Below, one piece after another: positions 1 to 9,481 of a DNA stretch of 64,000 nt. Numbering within the stretch: position 1 is the stretch's first letter; every line of letters begins with the position of its first letter. The position numbers and the translations under genes were made by a program. The notes beneath the pieces were generated by a model. That model searched no databases. It was not told where the DNA came from and worked only from the letters and a program-made list of their open reading frames with translations. The DNA is from Phlegmacium glaucopus (taxonomy: Eukaryota > Basidiomycota > Agaricomycetes > Agaricales > Cortinariaceae): NCBI GenBank assembly GCA_015039465.1, contig MU130549.1, positions 80,107-144,106 of the forward strand. Direction: 5' to 3'.

Positions 1-180
1 CGGAGAGGAGTCCTTGCTGGTTGAATACCAAAGGGAAAGGCAGGAAGAAGGTGTTGGAGAGGAGGTTGTGTTTTATTAGGTAGCGCTTTGCCTATTTGCA
101 GAACATGAGGAGCAGGAAGTTGGGAGGACCGGAGAGGGTTAAGAGATTGGTTTAGGATTGGAAGAGGTTGGAAAGCAGGC

Positions 181-1461
181 ATGGTTGGCGATTTCCACGG
201 GAACCTTACAGCCTTATGCACTAGGCAGCACGAAGTAGGGGGGATGTTCCTTATCGTTTCGGCTCACGACGACGTTGGCCATCATGGTCTATTCGCGACA
301 CATGCATTACTTGCAGAACGATACTGGTGGCCAGGCATGAAACGCAACATTGCTTGGTTCATCACTACCTGTCATCTGTGCCAACTTCGCAAGACACAGC
401 AGAATGTAATTCCCCCTGTGGTCGCGACGCCAGCACCTTTATTCGCGAAGGCGTACATGGACACGATGCACCTTTCGACGTCGTCTGGGTACAAGTACAT
501 TGTCCAAGCGAGATGTTCGTTAACGCATTGGCCGGAGTGGGAGATGTTGAGGAAGGAGACAGCGAAGACGCTCACAAATTTCATTCTTCACAACATCCTT
601 TATCGTTGGGGGACCTTGGTGGAGATCGTCACAGACAATGGTGCCCCTTTCGTTAAAGCGTTGCATTACCTGGAGAAGGTTCACCATATCCGGCATATTC
701 GCATATCAGGTTATAACTCGCGAGCAAATGGAATAGTAGAGAGGTCGCATTTTGATGTGAGGCAGGCGTTGTTTAAGGCGTGTGATGGGGAGGAGAACAA
801 GTGGTCATCAGTGGCGCACTCAGTGTTTTGGGCGGAAAGAGTTACAGTAAGGAGGAGGATGGGATGCTCCCCGTATTTCGCGACGACAGGCACTCACCCT
901 TTACTTCCTTTCGACATCGCGGAGGCCAACTACCTGTTGCCTCCACCTACTGCTGCACTGTCGTCGACCGAACTCATAGCACGAAGAGCTATCGCGCTCC
1001 AAAAGCGAAGGTCTCAATTGGCAACTCTACATGACAAAGTCCACAATACTCAACTTAAGGCCGCAGTCCAATTCGAGAAAGACCATTCGCGAGTTATCCA
1101 CGACTACGACTTTCAGTTGGGAGATTTGGTATTGGTGCGAAATACAGCTATAGAGAAGGCGTTGAATAGGAAGATGCGAGCGAGGTACAATGGTCCGCTG
1201 ATAGTCATTTCGCGGAACCGAGGAGGGGCTTATATTATTGCGGAGTTGGATGGAGCAGTTTTTCAGAGGCCGGTTGCAGCGTTTAGGGTGATTCCTTATT
1301 TCGCGAGGAAGAAGTTGGATTTACCGCCGTTGGAGGAGTTGTTGGATATTTCAAGGAAGAGGTTGGAAGAAATGGAAAATTCCAAAGCTGAGTATTCAGA
1401 TGATGACGATGATGATGACGACGAGGAGGACGGAGAGCGTCTCCAGTTGGAGGAAGACTGA
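181..1461 (+). CDS. Ty3/gypsy integrase (C-terminal pol)
   Basis: Retroelement integrase that would insert the cDNA copy into the genome. A zinc-binding HHCC domain is visible (H29, H34 or H35, C64 and C67). The RNase H-fold catalytic core follows, with D94 (MDTMHL), D152 (TDNGAP) and E187 (NGIVERSH) spaced close to the family's D,D35,E. The C-terminal part around residues 315-350 has the GPY/F-type module of gypsy integrases (RYNGP...GGAYII). The protein ends in a strongly acidic tail (about residues 405-426). The ATG at 181 is only where the open frame begins; in the intact element this is part of a longer pol polyprotein. No internal stop or frameshift is seen, so this part still looks intact. 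Confidence 0.88.
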   Translation: MVGDFHGNLTALCTRQHEVGGMFLIVSAHDDVGHHGLFATHALLAERYWWPGMKRNIAWFITTCHLCQLRKTQQNVIPPVVATPAPLFAKAYMDTMHLSTSSGYKYIVQARCSLTHWPEWEMLRKETAKTLTNFILHNILYRWGTLVEIVTDNGAPFVKALHYLEKVHHIRHIRISGYNSRANGIVERSHFDVRQALFKACDGEENKWSSVAHSVFWAERVTVRRRMGCSPYFATTGTHPLLPFDIAEANYLLPPPTAALSSTELIARRAIALQKRRSQLATLHDKVHNTQLKAAVQFEKDHSRVIHDYDFQLGDLVLVRNTAIEKALNRKMRARYNGPLIVISRNRGGAYIIAELDGAVFQRPVAAFRVIPYFARKKLDLPPLEELLDISRKRLEEMENSKAEYSDDDDDDDDEEDGERLQLEED

Positions 1462-1491
1462 TCCGTATGATGAAACCTTCTAGCGAAGGAT

Positions 1492-1525
1492 GACTGAGGA
1501 CAGTCATTATTTCAGTTGGGAGGAG
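1492..1525 (+). promoter_or_regulatory. First polypurine-tract-like block
   Basis: The block GACTGAGGACAGTC, then TTTCAGTTGGGAGGAG, stands 30 bp after the integrase stop and is followed by TGAGATGG. It matches the block at 3371-3406 directly before the LTR almost exactly. Purine-rich tracts ending just before a TG are the plus-strand primer of LTR elements. Having two, on either side of the antisense gene, is unusual. Confidence 0.5.
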
Positions 1526-1956
1526 TGAGATGGCTGCAAAGTCATTTTCGCGTTTTCGCGTTTTTCACATTTATCTTTTTCTATTTTTTTATCTTCTTTC
1601 TTCATTTCGCGAGTCTGATTTCTCTTATTTTTAGTCTTACAATATGACGCGGACGCACGAGTAACATTTCGCGATGCCAATGCGCGACACATTCCGCACG
1701 CTTTTACCCTTTTCATCATCGTTCCAATCCGTTCAACCCTTACTCTTTATCGCTCCCACAATTTTCACCTTTCCAAAAATTTAAGAAAGTCCTTTTACTT
1801 TATTAGCCAATCTTCCCTTTTCTTAAAAATTTAACAAAGTCCTTTTATCTTATTCCTTATAAAACATTTCGTCAATTCACACAAGAATCAAAATCTTTCA
1901 TTTTAACGACAGTCCATTCTATTTACATATATTCACAACGCGACAAGAAAAGGAGC

Positions 1957-3223
1957 CTAGCCGTCCAGCGAAGTAGTATCCCTCAGACGATCCAACTGGG
2001 CTCGAAAGAGCTCACGCTCATGCGTCAACCGTTCGCGAGTCCGCTTGAGAGCCCTGTCCGAAGCTTGAAGAGCGTCTGAAAGGCGAAAGTTCTCCTCTTG
2101 AAGGTCGAGCACTTCGGATTGCGAAAGCTCGAGTTCCAAACGAAGGTTGGAAGCGGTGTTGAGCGAGTCTCTCGTCAAGTAGACAGGAATGGAAGGAAGG
2201 GTAGCGGGGGACTTGCTGGTGATCTCGACGATGGGAATATGAGTGGAAGGAGGCCGAGCTGCAGTGTCGGTACCCCGCTTGCGTTTGAGAGGACGAGGGG
2301 TGTCTTCCGGAGTCTTAGCCTTAGTCGCGGCCCTAGTACGAGCTCGCTGGACCTCCGGGATAAACGAGCATTTTGTCTTGGAGCCCTCGCACTCCGTACA
2401 TCGCCTTTTCCCTTTGGCGACCACACATTCCTTTTCCTTCGTGTTGCAGGTTTTGCACTACGAAAGTATTTAGTAAGGCAACACCTCAAGACGGGTACAT
2501 ACCTTCTTTTCCATGATGCGCCCTTCATCGCGATGCTTTCCCTTAGCCTTGGACGACTCTTCACCTCGAGAACTAGGAGGCGGAGCAACTATGTGATAAG
2601 GTTAGCGAAGAAGAAAGAGCTACAAAAACTAACTTTACCTTCTTCGACATCATCATCCTCGTCCGCGTCGTCCATAGGATCGTCCAGTTCCTCAGCTGCA
2701 GGTGTGATAGCTGGCGAGCCAGGAGGCGTGACGCCTTCAACTGGGGACAGCATAGCTACAGGAGGCCGGAGTTTATCTAAGTCCTCAAGGAGCCGCCTAG
2801 CGTCAGCCATAGCGACCGTTAGCTCGCTGCAGTTGGTACGAAAGGTCGTCGAAGCCAAGATCCTGTTGGCCAGTTTTTGAAACGCAGCGGGGTCTTGGTC
2901 GCTGAACTCATGTGCCTCGGTCATTTGACGCACGAGATCATTCATCTTGTACTAGGATGAAAGTCAGCAACATACATGAAAGGAGAAAGAAAGGATGTCA
3001 AAGGACGACTTACGATGTCTTGCACCATTACCTTAACGAACTTTTGCTGCATCGGCGCAGGCGTCTCCCCAAAGAATTCCACAGTATCTTCGAACTCCTT
3101 GAAACTTTCGGCGAAGCGATCAGCTAACGAACGAGGTACAGCAGAAGTGGTGACTGGAGCACCAGCACCAGCAGGAGGCGCGACAGAAGCAGCAGCAGTA
3201 GGAGTAGGCGCGGTTGAAGACAT
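1957..3223 (-). CDS. Antisense gene in gypsy element, Zn2Cys6-like plus coiled coil
   Basis: Four-exon gene on the strand opposite to the integrase: complement(join(1957..2457,2503..2588,2639..2951,3014..3223)), predicted 369 aa. All three introns (62, 50 and 45 nt) have GT..AG ends with donors GTAAGT, GTAAAG and GTATGT, and the joined frame is open. The N-terminus is Ala/Pro-rich, then helical (residues ~30-130), then acidic (~150-175). Exon 4 opens directly on a cysteine cluster C204-x2-C-x6-C-x8-C-x2-C-x6-C233, the spacing of a fungal Zn2Cys6 binuclear cluster. A basic stretch and a heptad-like coiled coil (last ~70 residues) follow. The plan is the same as gene Y of the KDZ elements in this window. 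Function unknown; sequence-specific DNA binding is inferred from the cluster only. Confidence 0.78.
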
Positions 3224-3298
3224 GTGGAGGATGGCTTAAGCAGTAGAGGAAACACTAAGAGGTAGACGATGAGGAAGAAAGTGTGGCGCGGACAGTTG

Positions 3299-3307
3299 CC
3301 TTTTATA
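3299..3307 (-). promoter_or_regulatory. TATA box of the antisense gene
   Basis: On the minus strand the sequence reads CTATAAAAGG about 76-84 bp upstream of the ATG at 3223. Position and sequence fit a Pol II TATA box, so the antisense gene appears to have its own promoter and does not depend on LTR transcription. Confidence 0.6.
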
Positions 3308-3370
3308 GATTTTCAACCGCCAGCGGGATCTCACATGACTTGCGGAGGTTTGACCAGGGCGTAGGGTTTA

Positions 3371-3406
3371 GACTGAGGACAGTCTAGATTTCAGTTGGGA
3401 GGAGGA
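3371..3406 (+). promoter_or_regulatory. Second polypurine-tract-like block before the LTR
   Basis: GACTGAGGACAGTC followed by TTTCAGTTGGGAGGAGGA lies directly upstream of the LTR start TGATAGG. This is the expected plus-strand primer site of the element. A mirror copy is in the right palindrome arm at about 9401-9436. Confidence 0.55.
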
Positions 3407-4291
3407 TGATAGGATCCATATAGCCTCTAGGTTCGTAAAACTGGTTATTTTTGCGATTTAACGACTTCGCAGTATACGCGGATGCCTTGCGGGTACCAAC
3501 TTCACTCGCACTCTCATTCGCGGTTGTCGCACATCCTTCGCACATCACACAACATGATATAGGCCTCGCATAACCTTCGCACATCACTCCTACGACCTTT
3601 GTAACTATCCAACGCACCCCCGTTCCTCTTCGCACTTCATACTTCGACGTATCTTCAGCTTTCTCTATCAATACCGGACTTGACCATTTCTTTCCTTTGC
3701 AACCACATCTTCACACAGCTTCTCTTTAATCTCGCGGTCTTTCACGACTCGCATACGCATCCCTTTCACTGGTTTGATCATGGTCCGTATTGTTCTCAAC
3801 TTAATTTCTTTTAACTTTCCATATATATTATTATTTTATCATCTCCTTCGAAACAGGAGGTCATTCAACTGACCTCCTTACTCATCACTTCTATTTTTAT
3901 TCTATCCCCTATTCCTTCGTTACCAAACTACTGGGCTCATGTGACTCCGCATTAGCTCAATTTTTACATTACTGTTTCGCATACCCGCACCTGGCTTAGC
4001 TTGTTACTCTTGTATTAAGTATCTGTAGCAAGTAGGAGGGAAGGTGAACAAGAGACGGCCAGAGTTTTGATCCCATAAACTTTGCAGCAACGTTCTAAGT
4101 CAATAAGTCTCATCCTTTAAGCTATTTCGCGTACTACGTTATCATTCGCAAACTTCGCTATCTTCGCGGTCTACTCTTCTTGCGTATCTCGATACCGAAA
4201 ACTTCTCTTTAAAAACTCTACCGAGGAAATCTACATTAACCCCTCCGAACTACGTTACTACTTGCGGTCTGATCCCACCGCAGGTACATCA
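3407..4291 (+). repeat. Gypsy LTR (left palindrome arm)
   Basis: 885 bp beginning TGATAGG right after a polypurine block and ending GGTACATCA. The 3' end is supported by an independent fragment of the same terminus at about 15728-15799, where homology also stops at TACATCA. The LTR is rich in TTCGC words. There is no coding content I would support: the small open frame 3384-3671 on the minus strand runs through it and looks accidental. Confidence 0.6.
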
Positions 4292-5376
4292 GCGCGACCA
4301 TGGACAAATTTCTGGATAGACCAAAAGGAGAAGCCGGGCCTTGTGGCAGATGAAAGGGCTGCAAAGAAGCGCGTGGCTGCCAGTGACGCAGGTCCAAAAG
4401 TACTTAACAACATCTCCTCGTCAACATATCTATTCATCTCACTGCTGAATCAACACTCAGACCATTTTTACTTATCCCTTCCACTCACACCTACAAGATG
4501 ATGGTGCACCACATACACACAGAAAAATTGAACACAAAAGGTCAGGTCAAATTCACATTAACGCACATACAGTAATTGTAGACCCACCGCTTGTATGACG
4601 CATACACTCGATGGTACTACTGGATGTGTTGTGGACCTATGAAAGTACAGGTAAGTGAAAAGATAGTTCAAGTCACTCCTATCATACTAAGCCCTTCATT
4701 CATTCACTATCGATATCAATCCGCACTGCAGGCCACCTTCCTCCCGTGACACTAACAAGCATTCCAATCACTCACCCAAAAACGCGACAAATGACCTTTA
4801 AATTCATCATCGCCCTCGGCTTCATTCCGTAGCTTCTAAAATTATCCAAGCCTGGAGTTCATTGTAGGCGCGACCTTGGATAACATTTTGGACAGACGGT
4901 CAGACGGGATACAAATATACGATCTACAGTTGGAACTGATTTCTCAGCCCCAACTTAACTGGAACTTAAAAGATCTTAGAGGGAATTTATCGCTTCCTGC
5001 CGATGTGAATTGCTTGGCGATATGAACTCACCGATCTAGAAGAAACACTTCAAGACCAACAACCAGCCAACATGTATACCGGTTTTCACATCTCTAAGAC
5101 TACGTAGCTGCTAACTTATCTTTCGTACTGCTGAGGGCGATTAGCCGTGCGCTTCCCAGTCAGGAATTCAGTCGATATAACTTGCTGGATAGACCGTAAA
5201 GATGGAGGAAAGCCGGGTCTTATGGCGGATGGAGGTGATGAGGGCTGCGAAGGATAAGACCTTGGCTGGAGACCAAAGTCCAAGGGTACTTAGTATAATA
5301 TCTCCTCGTCAACATAAACTCACCGCCCTCTACTCATCCCACCGATGAAAACAACACCTCTTGCCGCACATACAAG
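4292..5376 (+). other. Non-coding stretch with two degenerate repeat copies
   Basis: No gene can be supported. Two diverged copies of a ~150 bp segment sit at about 4305-4450 and 5180-5330. Both read TGGATAGACC, then GCCGGGYCTT, GGGCTGC and ATCTCCTCGTCAACATA. The segment is host or old repeat sequence 3' of the LTR, and its inverted copy is at about 7432-8516. Confidence 0.45.
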
Positions 5377-5660
5377 TTCTCCGATATTCTTCAAGAAAAG
5401 CCAGCTGGAATGCATATCTCAGAGATCGGGCAGAAATCTGGTATCGAAGCGCGGAAGGTTGGAAGAGTTCTCCGAATATTAGCTTCGAAGCACATCTTCA
5501 GAGAAGGTGAGTCAATGTGAACAAACTACTAGTTGATCTCTCAAACTGATTCTACAAATTGAAAAATGAAGTCTCGGACAACGTTTTTGCCAACAACAGA
5601 TTGAGCATTCAACTTCTCAGCAGTAACCCGTTATCTAGCCTCGGGCTCCATTTGTCTCTA
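5377..5660 (+). pseudogene. O-methyltransferase fragment (N-terminal winged helix)
   Basis: Two exon pieces translate as a typical fungal class I SAM-dependent O-methyltransferase N-terminus: 5377-5506 contains PAGMHISEIGQKSGI and VGRVLRILASKHIFRE, and after a GT..AG intron (5507-5571) 5572-5640 contains SDNVFANNRLS. These are the dimerisation/winged-helix motifs preceding the catalytic domain in natural-product methyltransferases. The SAM-binding domain is missing; homology ends near 5660. This is the only recognisably host-type gene sequence in the window. A mirror copy lies in the right arm. Confidence 0.75.
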
Positions 5661-5989
5661 GTCTCCCGTAGCCAGCCTGACGTAATGGCCTCTTTGTAGA
5701 ATTTAGTATTTGTCACCCATATGTAATTTGTCTCTGTTATCACTCCTTTTACAGTGCCTTGCATATTGTTTTGCACACGAAATTTCCAGCGAGCTGTTTG
5801 ATGTGACCACTCTGTCACTTCAAACTTTATTTCGGAAGCGAACAACGGCGGATCTTGGTGTGCCAGTCCTATTGTCAGTGGCAAGGTTTGCTCGTCAGGG
5901 GTTCTGGTGCTGTACACGAGACGCGGATAAGATCCAGAATGGTGGCCTAGCCACGGAACGAGGCTCTGGAGCCATGAAGGGTCAGTCAA
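5609..5989 (-). CDS. Unknown open frame in left palindrome arm
   Basis: 126-codon open frame, identical to 6819-7199 on the plus strand. The middle part (IGLAHQDPPLFASEIKFEV and a Trp/Lys-rich segment) reads like real protein, but I do not recognise the family. It overlaps the end of the O-methyltransferase fragment on the other strand by a few tens of bases. It may be a remnant of a larger gene. Confidence 0.3.
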   Translation of the reverse strand: MTDPSWLQSLVPWLGHHSGSYPRLVYSTRTPDEQTLPLTIGLAHQDPPLFASEIKFEVTEWSHQTARWKFRVQNNMQGTVKGVITETNYIWVTNTKFYKEAITSGWLRETRDKWSPRLDNGLLLRS

Positions 5990-6170
5990 GACTCAGAAGA
6001 AAACCGACCCAGGGTTTTGAGTTGCCGTGGGAGAGTGATTCTGAAGTCACATCAAACAGCTTGTGAAAATTTCGTGTATCGCTTGCCGCATGCCGGTATA
6101 CCGGTGTACTTTCCAACTTTGCAGCGTATATATCCATCGCTGTAATGTCAAATGGCCGGCTCCGTTCAGC

Positions 6171-6195
6171 AAAAAAAAAAAAAAAAAAAAAAAAA
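6171..6195 (+). repeat. A25 homopolymer at palindrome centre
   Basis: 25 consecutive A exactly at the junction between the left arm and the loop. It may be a poly(A) insertion scar or an assembly/repair junction. Confidence 0.9.
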
Positions 6196-6702
6196 TCTCA
6201 TTTACGATATTGCCTGCCAATATTTTGTTCACTTACAGGACCGGATAGGCTGCCAACTCCCATTCGGCCTGGAGGTTGAAGCGGCTATCGGCCTCTTTCA
6301 CGTTCATGCACACAAAGACGAATGTTTCTTCCGGTATGCCACCTCCTTTATCCCGGGAGCCGGTGTTGTTGCCGGTGAGATTTTAGAGTCTCTTTGGTCA
6401 ACTCTGAATTCCATTTCACCCACTGCACGTACGGCAACACTTGTGCACCGGGCTGAAATGTTGGACGATCATGCAGCTGATTCTAATCACAAGAAAATGC
6501 TCGGCATGGTCTCAACTCTATGTAAATCACATCGGAGAGCTGTTGATATGCTTGAACATGCTCAATCATACTACAAAAGCCTGACAATTCAGGGTGGACC
6601 CATTGCAGTGGATAGATGGAAGCAAGATATTGAAAGCGCTGAACGGAGCCGGCCATTTGACATTACAGCGATGGATATATACGCTGCAAAGTTGGAAAGT
6701 AC
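6190..6702 (+). pseudogene. KDZ transposase fragment in palindrome loop
   Basis: The frame encodes the core of a KDZ transposase: IYDIACQYF, then FHVHAHKDECFFRYATSF, then GEILESLWSTLNS and HRAEMLDDHAADSNH. These align with the same segments of the intact KDZ2 transposase in this window. The fragment lacks the CxC2 cluster, the DGNF segment and the C-terminus. It runs about 60 bp into the right arm. The use of CCGG-containing words suggests it derives from the KDZ1 family. It lies in the opposite orientation to the broken KDZ1 transposase at 9482-10721. Confidence 0.85.
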
Positions 6703-6818
6703 ACCGGTATACCGGCATGCGGCAAGCGATACACGAAATTTTCACAAGCTGTTTGATGTGACTTCAGAATCACTCTCCCACGGCAACTCAAAACCCTGGG
6801 TCGGTTTTCTTCTGAGTC

Positions 6819-7199
6819 TTGACTGACCCTTCATGGCTCCAGAGCCTCGTTCCGTGGCTAGGCCACCATTCTGGATCTTATCCGCGTCTCGTGTACAGCA
6901 CCAGAACCCCTGACGAGCAAACCTTGCCACTGACAATAGGACTGGCACACCAAGATCCGCCGTTGTTCGCTTCCGAAATAAAGTTTGAAGTGACAGAGTG
7001 GTCACATCAAACAGCTCGCTGGAAATTTCGTGTGCAAAACAATATGCAAGGCACTGTAAAAGGAGTGATAACAGAGACAAATTACATATGGGTGACAAAT
7101 ACTAAATTCTACAAAGAGGCCATTACGTCAGGCTGGCTACGGGAGACTAGAGACAAATGGAGCCCGAGGCTAGATAACGGGTTACTGCTGAGAAGTTGA
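6819..7199 (+). CDS. Unknown open frame in right palindrome arm
   Basis: Inverted copy of the open frame at 5609-5989, with the same 126 codons. I do not recognise the product and cannot say whether either copy is expressed. Confidence 0.3.
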   Translation: MTDPSWLQSLVPWLGHHSGSYPRLVYSTRTPDEQTLPLTIGLAHQDPPLFASEIKFEVTEWSHQTARWKFRVQNNMQGTVKGVITETNYIWVTNTKFYKEAITSGWLRETRDKWSPRLDNGLLLRS

Positions 7200-7431
7200 A
7201 TGCTCAATCTGTTGTTGGCAAAAACGTTGTCCGAGACTTCATTTTTCAATTTGTAGAATCAGTTTGAGAGATCAACTAGTAGTTTGTTCACATTGACTCA
7301 CCTTCTCTGAAGATGTGCTTCGAAGCTAATATTCGGAGAACTCTTCCAACCTTCCGCGCTTCGATACCAGATTTCTGCCCGATCTCTGAGATATGCATTC
7401 CAGCTGGCTTTTCTTGAAGAATATCGGAGAA
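7148..7431 (-). pseudogene. O-methyltransferase fragment, mirror copy
   Basis: Inverted duplicate of 5377-5660 with the same two exon pieces and intron. Only the N-terminal winged-helix part is present. Confidence 0.75.
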
Positions 7432-8516
7432 CTTGTATGTGCGGCAAGAGGTGTTGTTTTCATCGGTGGGATGAGTAGAGGGCGGTGAGTTTATGTTGAC
7501 GAGGAGATATTATACTAAGTACCCTTGGACTTTGGTCTCCAGCCAAGGTCTTATCCTTCGCAGCCCTCATCACCTCCATCCGCCATAAGACCCGGCTTTC
7601 CTCCATCTTTACGGTCTATCCAGCAAGTTATATCGACTGAATTCCTGACTGGGAAGCGCACGGCTAATCGCCCTCAGCAGTACGAAAGATAAGTTAGCAG
7701 CTACGTAGTCTTAGAGATGTGAAAACCGGTATACATGTTGGCTGGTTGTTGGTCTTGAAGTGTTTCTTCTAGATCGGTGAGTTCATATCGCCAAGCAATT
7801 CACATCGGCAGGAAGCGATAAATTCCCTCTAAGATCTTTTAAGTTCCAGTTAAGTTGGGGCTGAGAAATCAGTTCCAACTGTAGATCGTATATTTGTATC
7901 CCGTCTGACCGTCTGTCCAAAATGTTATCCAAGGTCGCGCCTACAATGAACTCCAGGCTTGGATAATTTTAGAAGCTACGGAATGAAGCCGAGGGCGATG
8001 ATGAATTTAAAGGTCATTTGTCGCGTTTTTGGGTGAGTGATTGGAATGCTTGTTAGTGTCACGGGAGGAAGGTGGCCTGCAGTGCGGATTGATATCGATA
8101 GTGAATGAATGAAGGGCTTAGTATGATAGGAGTGACTTGAACTATCTTTTCACTTACCTGTACTTTCATAGGTCCACAACACATCCAGTAGTACCATCGA
8201 GTGTATGCGTCATACAAGCGGTGGGTCTACAATTACTGTATGTGCGTTAATGTGAATTTGACCTGACCTTTTGTGTTCAATTTTTCTGTGTGTATGTGGT
8301 GCACCATCATCTTGTAGGTGTGAGTGGAAGGGATAAGTAAAAATGGTCTGAGTGTTGATTCAGCAGTGAGATGAATAGATATGTTGACGAGGAGATGTTG
8401 TTAAGTACTTTTGGACCTGCGTCACTGGCAGCCACGCGCTTCTTTGCAGCCCTTTCATCTGCCACAAGGCCCGGCTTCTCCTTTTGGTCTATCCAGAAAT
8501 TTGTCCATGGTCGCGC

Positions 8517-9400
8517 TGATGTACCTGCGGTGGGATCAGACCGCAAGTAGTAACGTAGTTCGGAGGGGTTAATGTAGATTTCCTCGGTAGAGTTTTTAAA
8601 GAGAAGTTTTCGGTATCGAGATACGCAAGAAGAGTAGACCGCGAAGATAGCGAAGTTCGCGAATGATAACGCAGTACGCGAAATAGCTTAAAGGATGAGA
8701 CTATTGACTTAGAACGTTGCTGCAAAGTTTATGGGATCAAAACTCTGGCCGTCTCTTGTTCACCTTCCCTCCTACTTGCTACAGATACTTAATACAAGAG
8801 TAACAAGCTAAGCCAGGTGCGGATATGCGAAACAGTAATGTAAAAATTGAGCTAATGCGAAGTCACATGAGCCCAGTAGTTTGGTAACGAAGGAATAGGG
8901 GATAGAATAAAAATAGAAGTGATGAGTAAGGAGGTCAGTTGAATGACCTCCTGTTTCGAAGGAGATGATAAAATAATAATATATATGGAAAGTTAAAAGA
9001 AATTAAGTTGAGAACAATACGGACCATGATCAAACCAGTGAAAGGGATGCGTATGCGAGTCGTGAAAGACCGCGAGATTAAAGAGAAGCTGTGTGAAGAT
9101 GTGGTTGCAAAGGAAAGAAATGGTCAAGTCCGGTATTGATAGAGAAAGCTGAAGATACGTCGAAGTATGAAGTGCGAAGAGGAACGGGGGTGCGTTGGAT
9201 AGTTACAAAGGTCGTAGGAGTGATGTGCGAAGGTTATGCGAGGCCTATATCATGTTGTGTGATGTGCGAAGGATGTGCGACAACCGCGAATGAGAGTGCG
9301 AGTGAAGTTGGTACCCGCAAGGCATCCGCGTATACTGCGAAGTCGTTAAATCGCAAAAATAACCAGTTTTACGAACCTAGAGGCTATATGGATCCTATCA
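8517..9400 (-). repeat. Gypsy LTR (right palindrome arm)
   Basis: Inverted copy of the LTR at 3407-4291, differing by a 1-bp indel and a few substitutions. The arms are otherwise nearly identical outside the LTR as far as I can see. Confidence 0.6.
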
Positions 9401-9481
9401 TCCTCCTCCCAACTGAAATCTAGACTGTCCTCAGTCTAAACCCTACGCCCTGGTCAAACCTCCGCAAGTCATGTGAGATCC

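Larger units (their letters stand above)
1..4291 (+). mobile_element. Ty3/gypsy LTR retrotransposon, 3' part
   Basis: This is the 3' portion of a gypsy-class element that enters from the left edge. In order it holds the end of pol (integrase, 181-1461), a first polypurine-like block (1492-1525), an antisense spliced gene (1957-3223), a second polypurine-like block (3371-3406) and a TG...CA LTR (3407-4291). Positions 1-180 are probably decayed pol upstream of the integrase; I could not read a frame there. The element is very rich in the word TTCGCG/CGCGAA, in coding and non-coding parts alike. The stretch 1526-1956 is AT-rich, without a gene I can support, and may be LTR-like or 3' UTR of the antisense gene. 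Protease, RT and RNase H lie outside the window. Confidence 0.8.
3326..6170 (+). repeat. Left arm of a large palindrome
   Basis: 2,845 bp that recur inverted at 6638-9481; paired coordinates sum to 12808, or 12807 in the outer part after a 1-bp indel. Contents from the outside in: second polypurine block, LTR, small degenerate repeats (4292-5376), O-methyltransferase fragment, an unknown reading frame, and about 60 bp of KDZ-derived sequence. All differences I noticed between the arms (the indel near 4105 and a few substitutions at about 3950-4165) lie inside the LTR segment. The left end abuts the promoter region of the antisense gene; the right end abuts an A25 run. Confidence 0.93.
6638..9481 (-). 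repeat. Right arm of the large palindrome
   Basis: 2,844 bp inverted copy of 3326-6170. Its outer end (9481/9482) cuts into the KDZ1 transposase coding sequence, so this junction truncates KDZ1. Unlike a simple fold-back read artefact, the two outer flanks differ: gypsy on the left and KDZ1 on the right. Confidence 0.93.

Noticed and set aside
3384..3671. 95-codon minus-strand frame, repeated at 9136-9423 on the plus strand
   Set aside because: It spans the LTR start and LTR body, has no homology I recognise, and is duplicated only because it lies in the palindrome arms.
3326..9481. Palindrome as a simple missing-adapter or fold-back read artefact
   Set aside because: Not excluded, but the arms have distinct outer flanks, a real loop and a few differences, which a plain fold-back would not give; kept as a finding with read mapping as the test.
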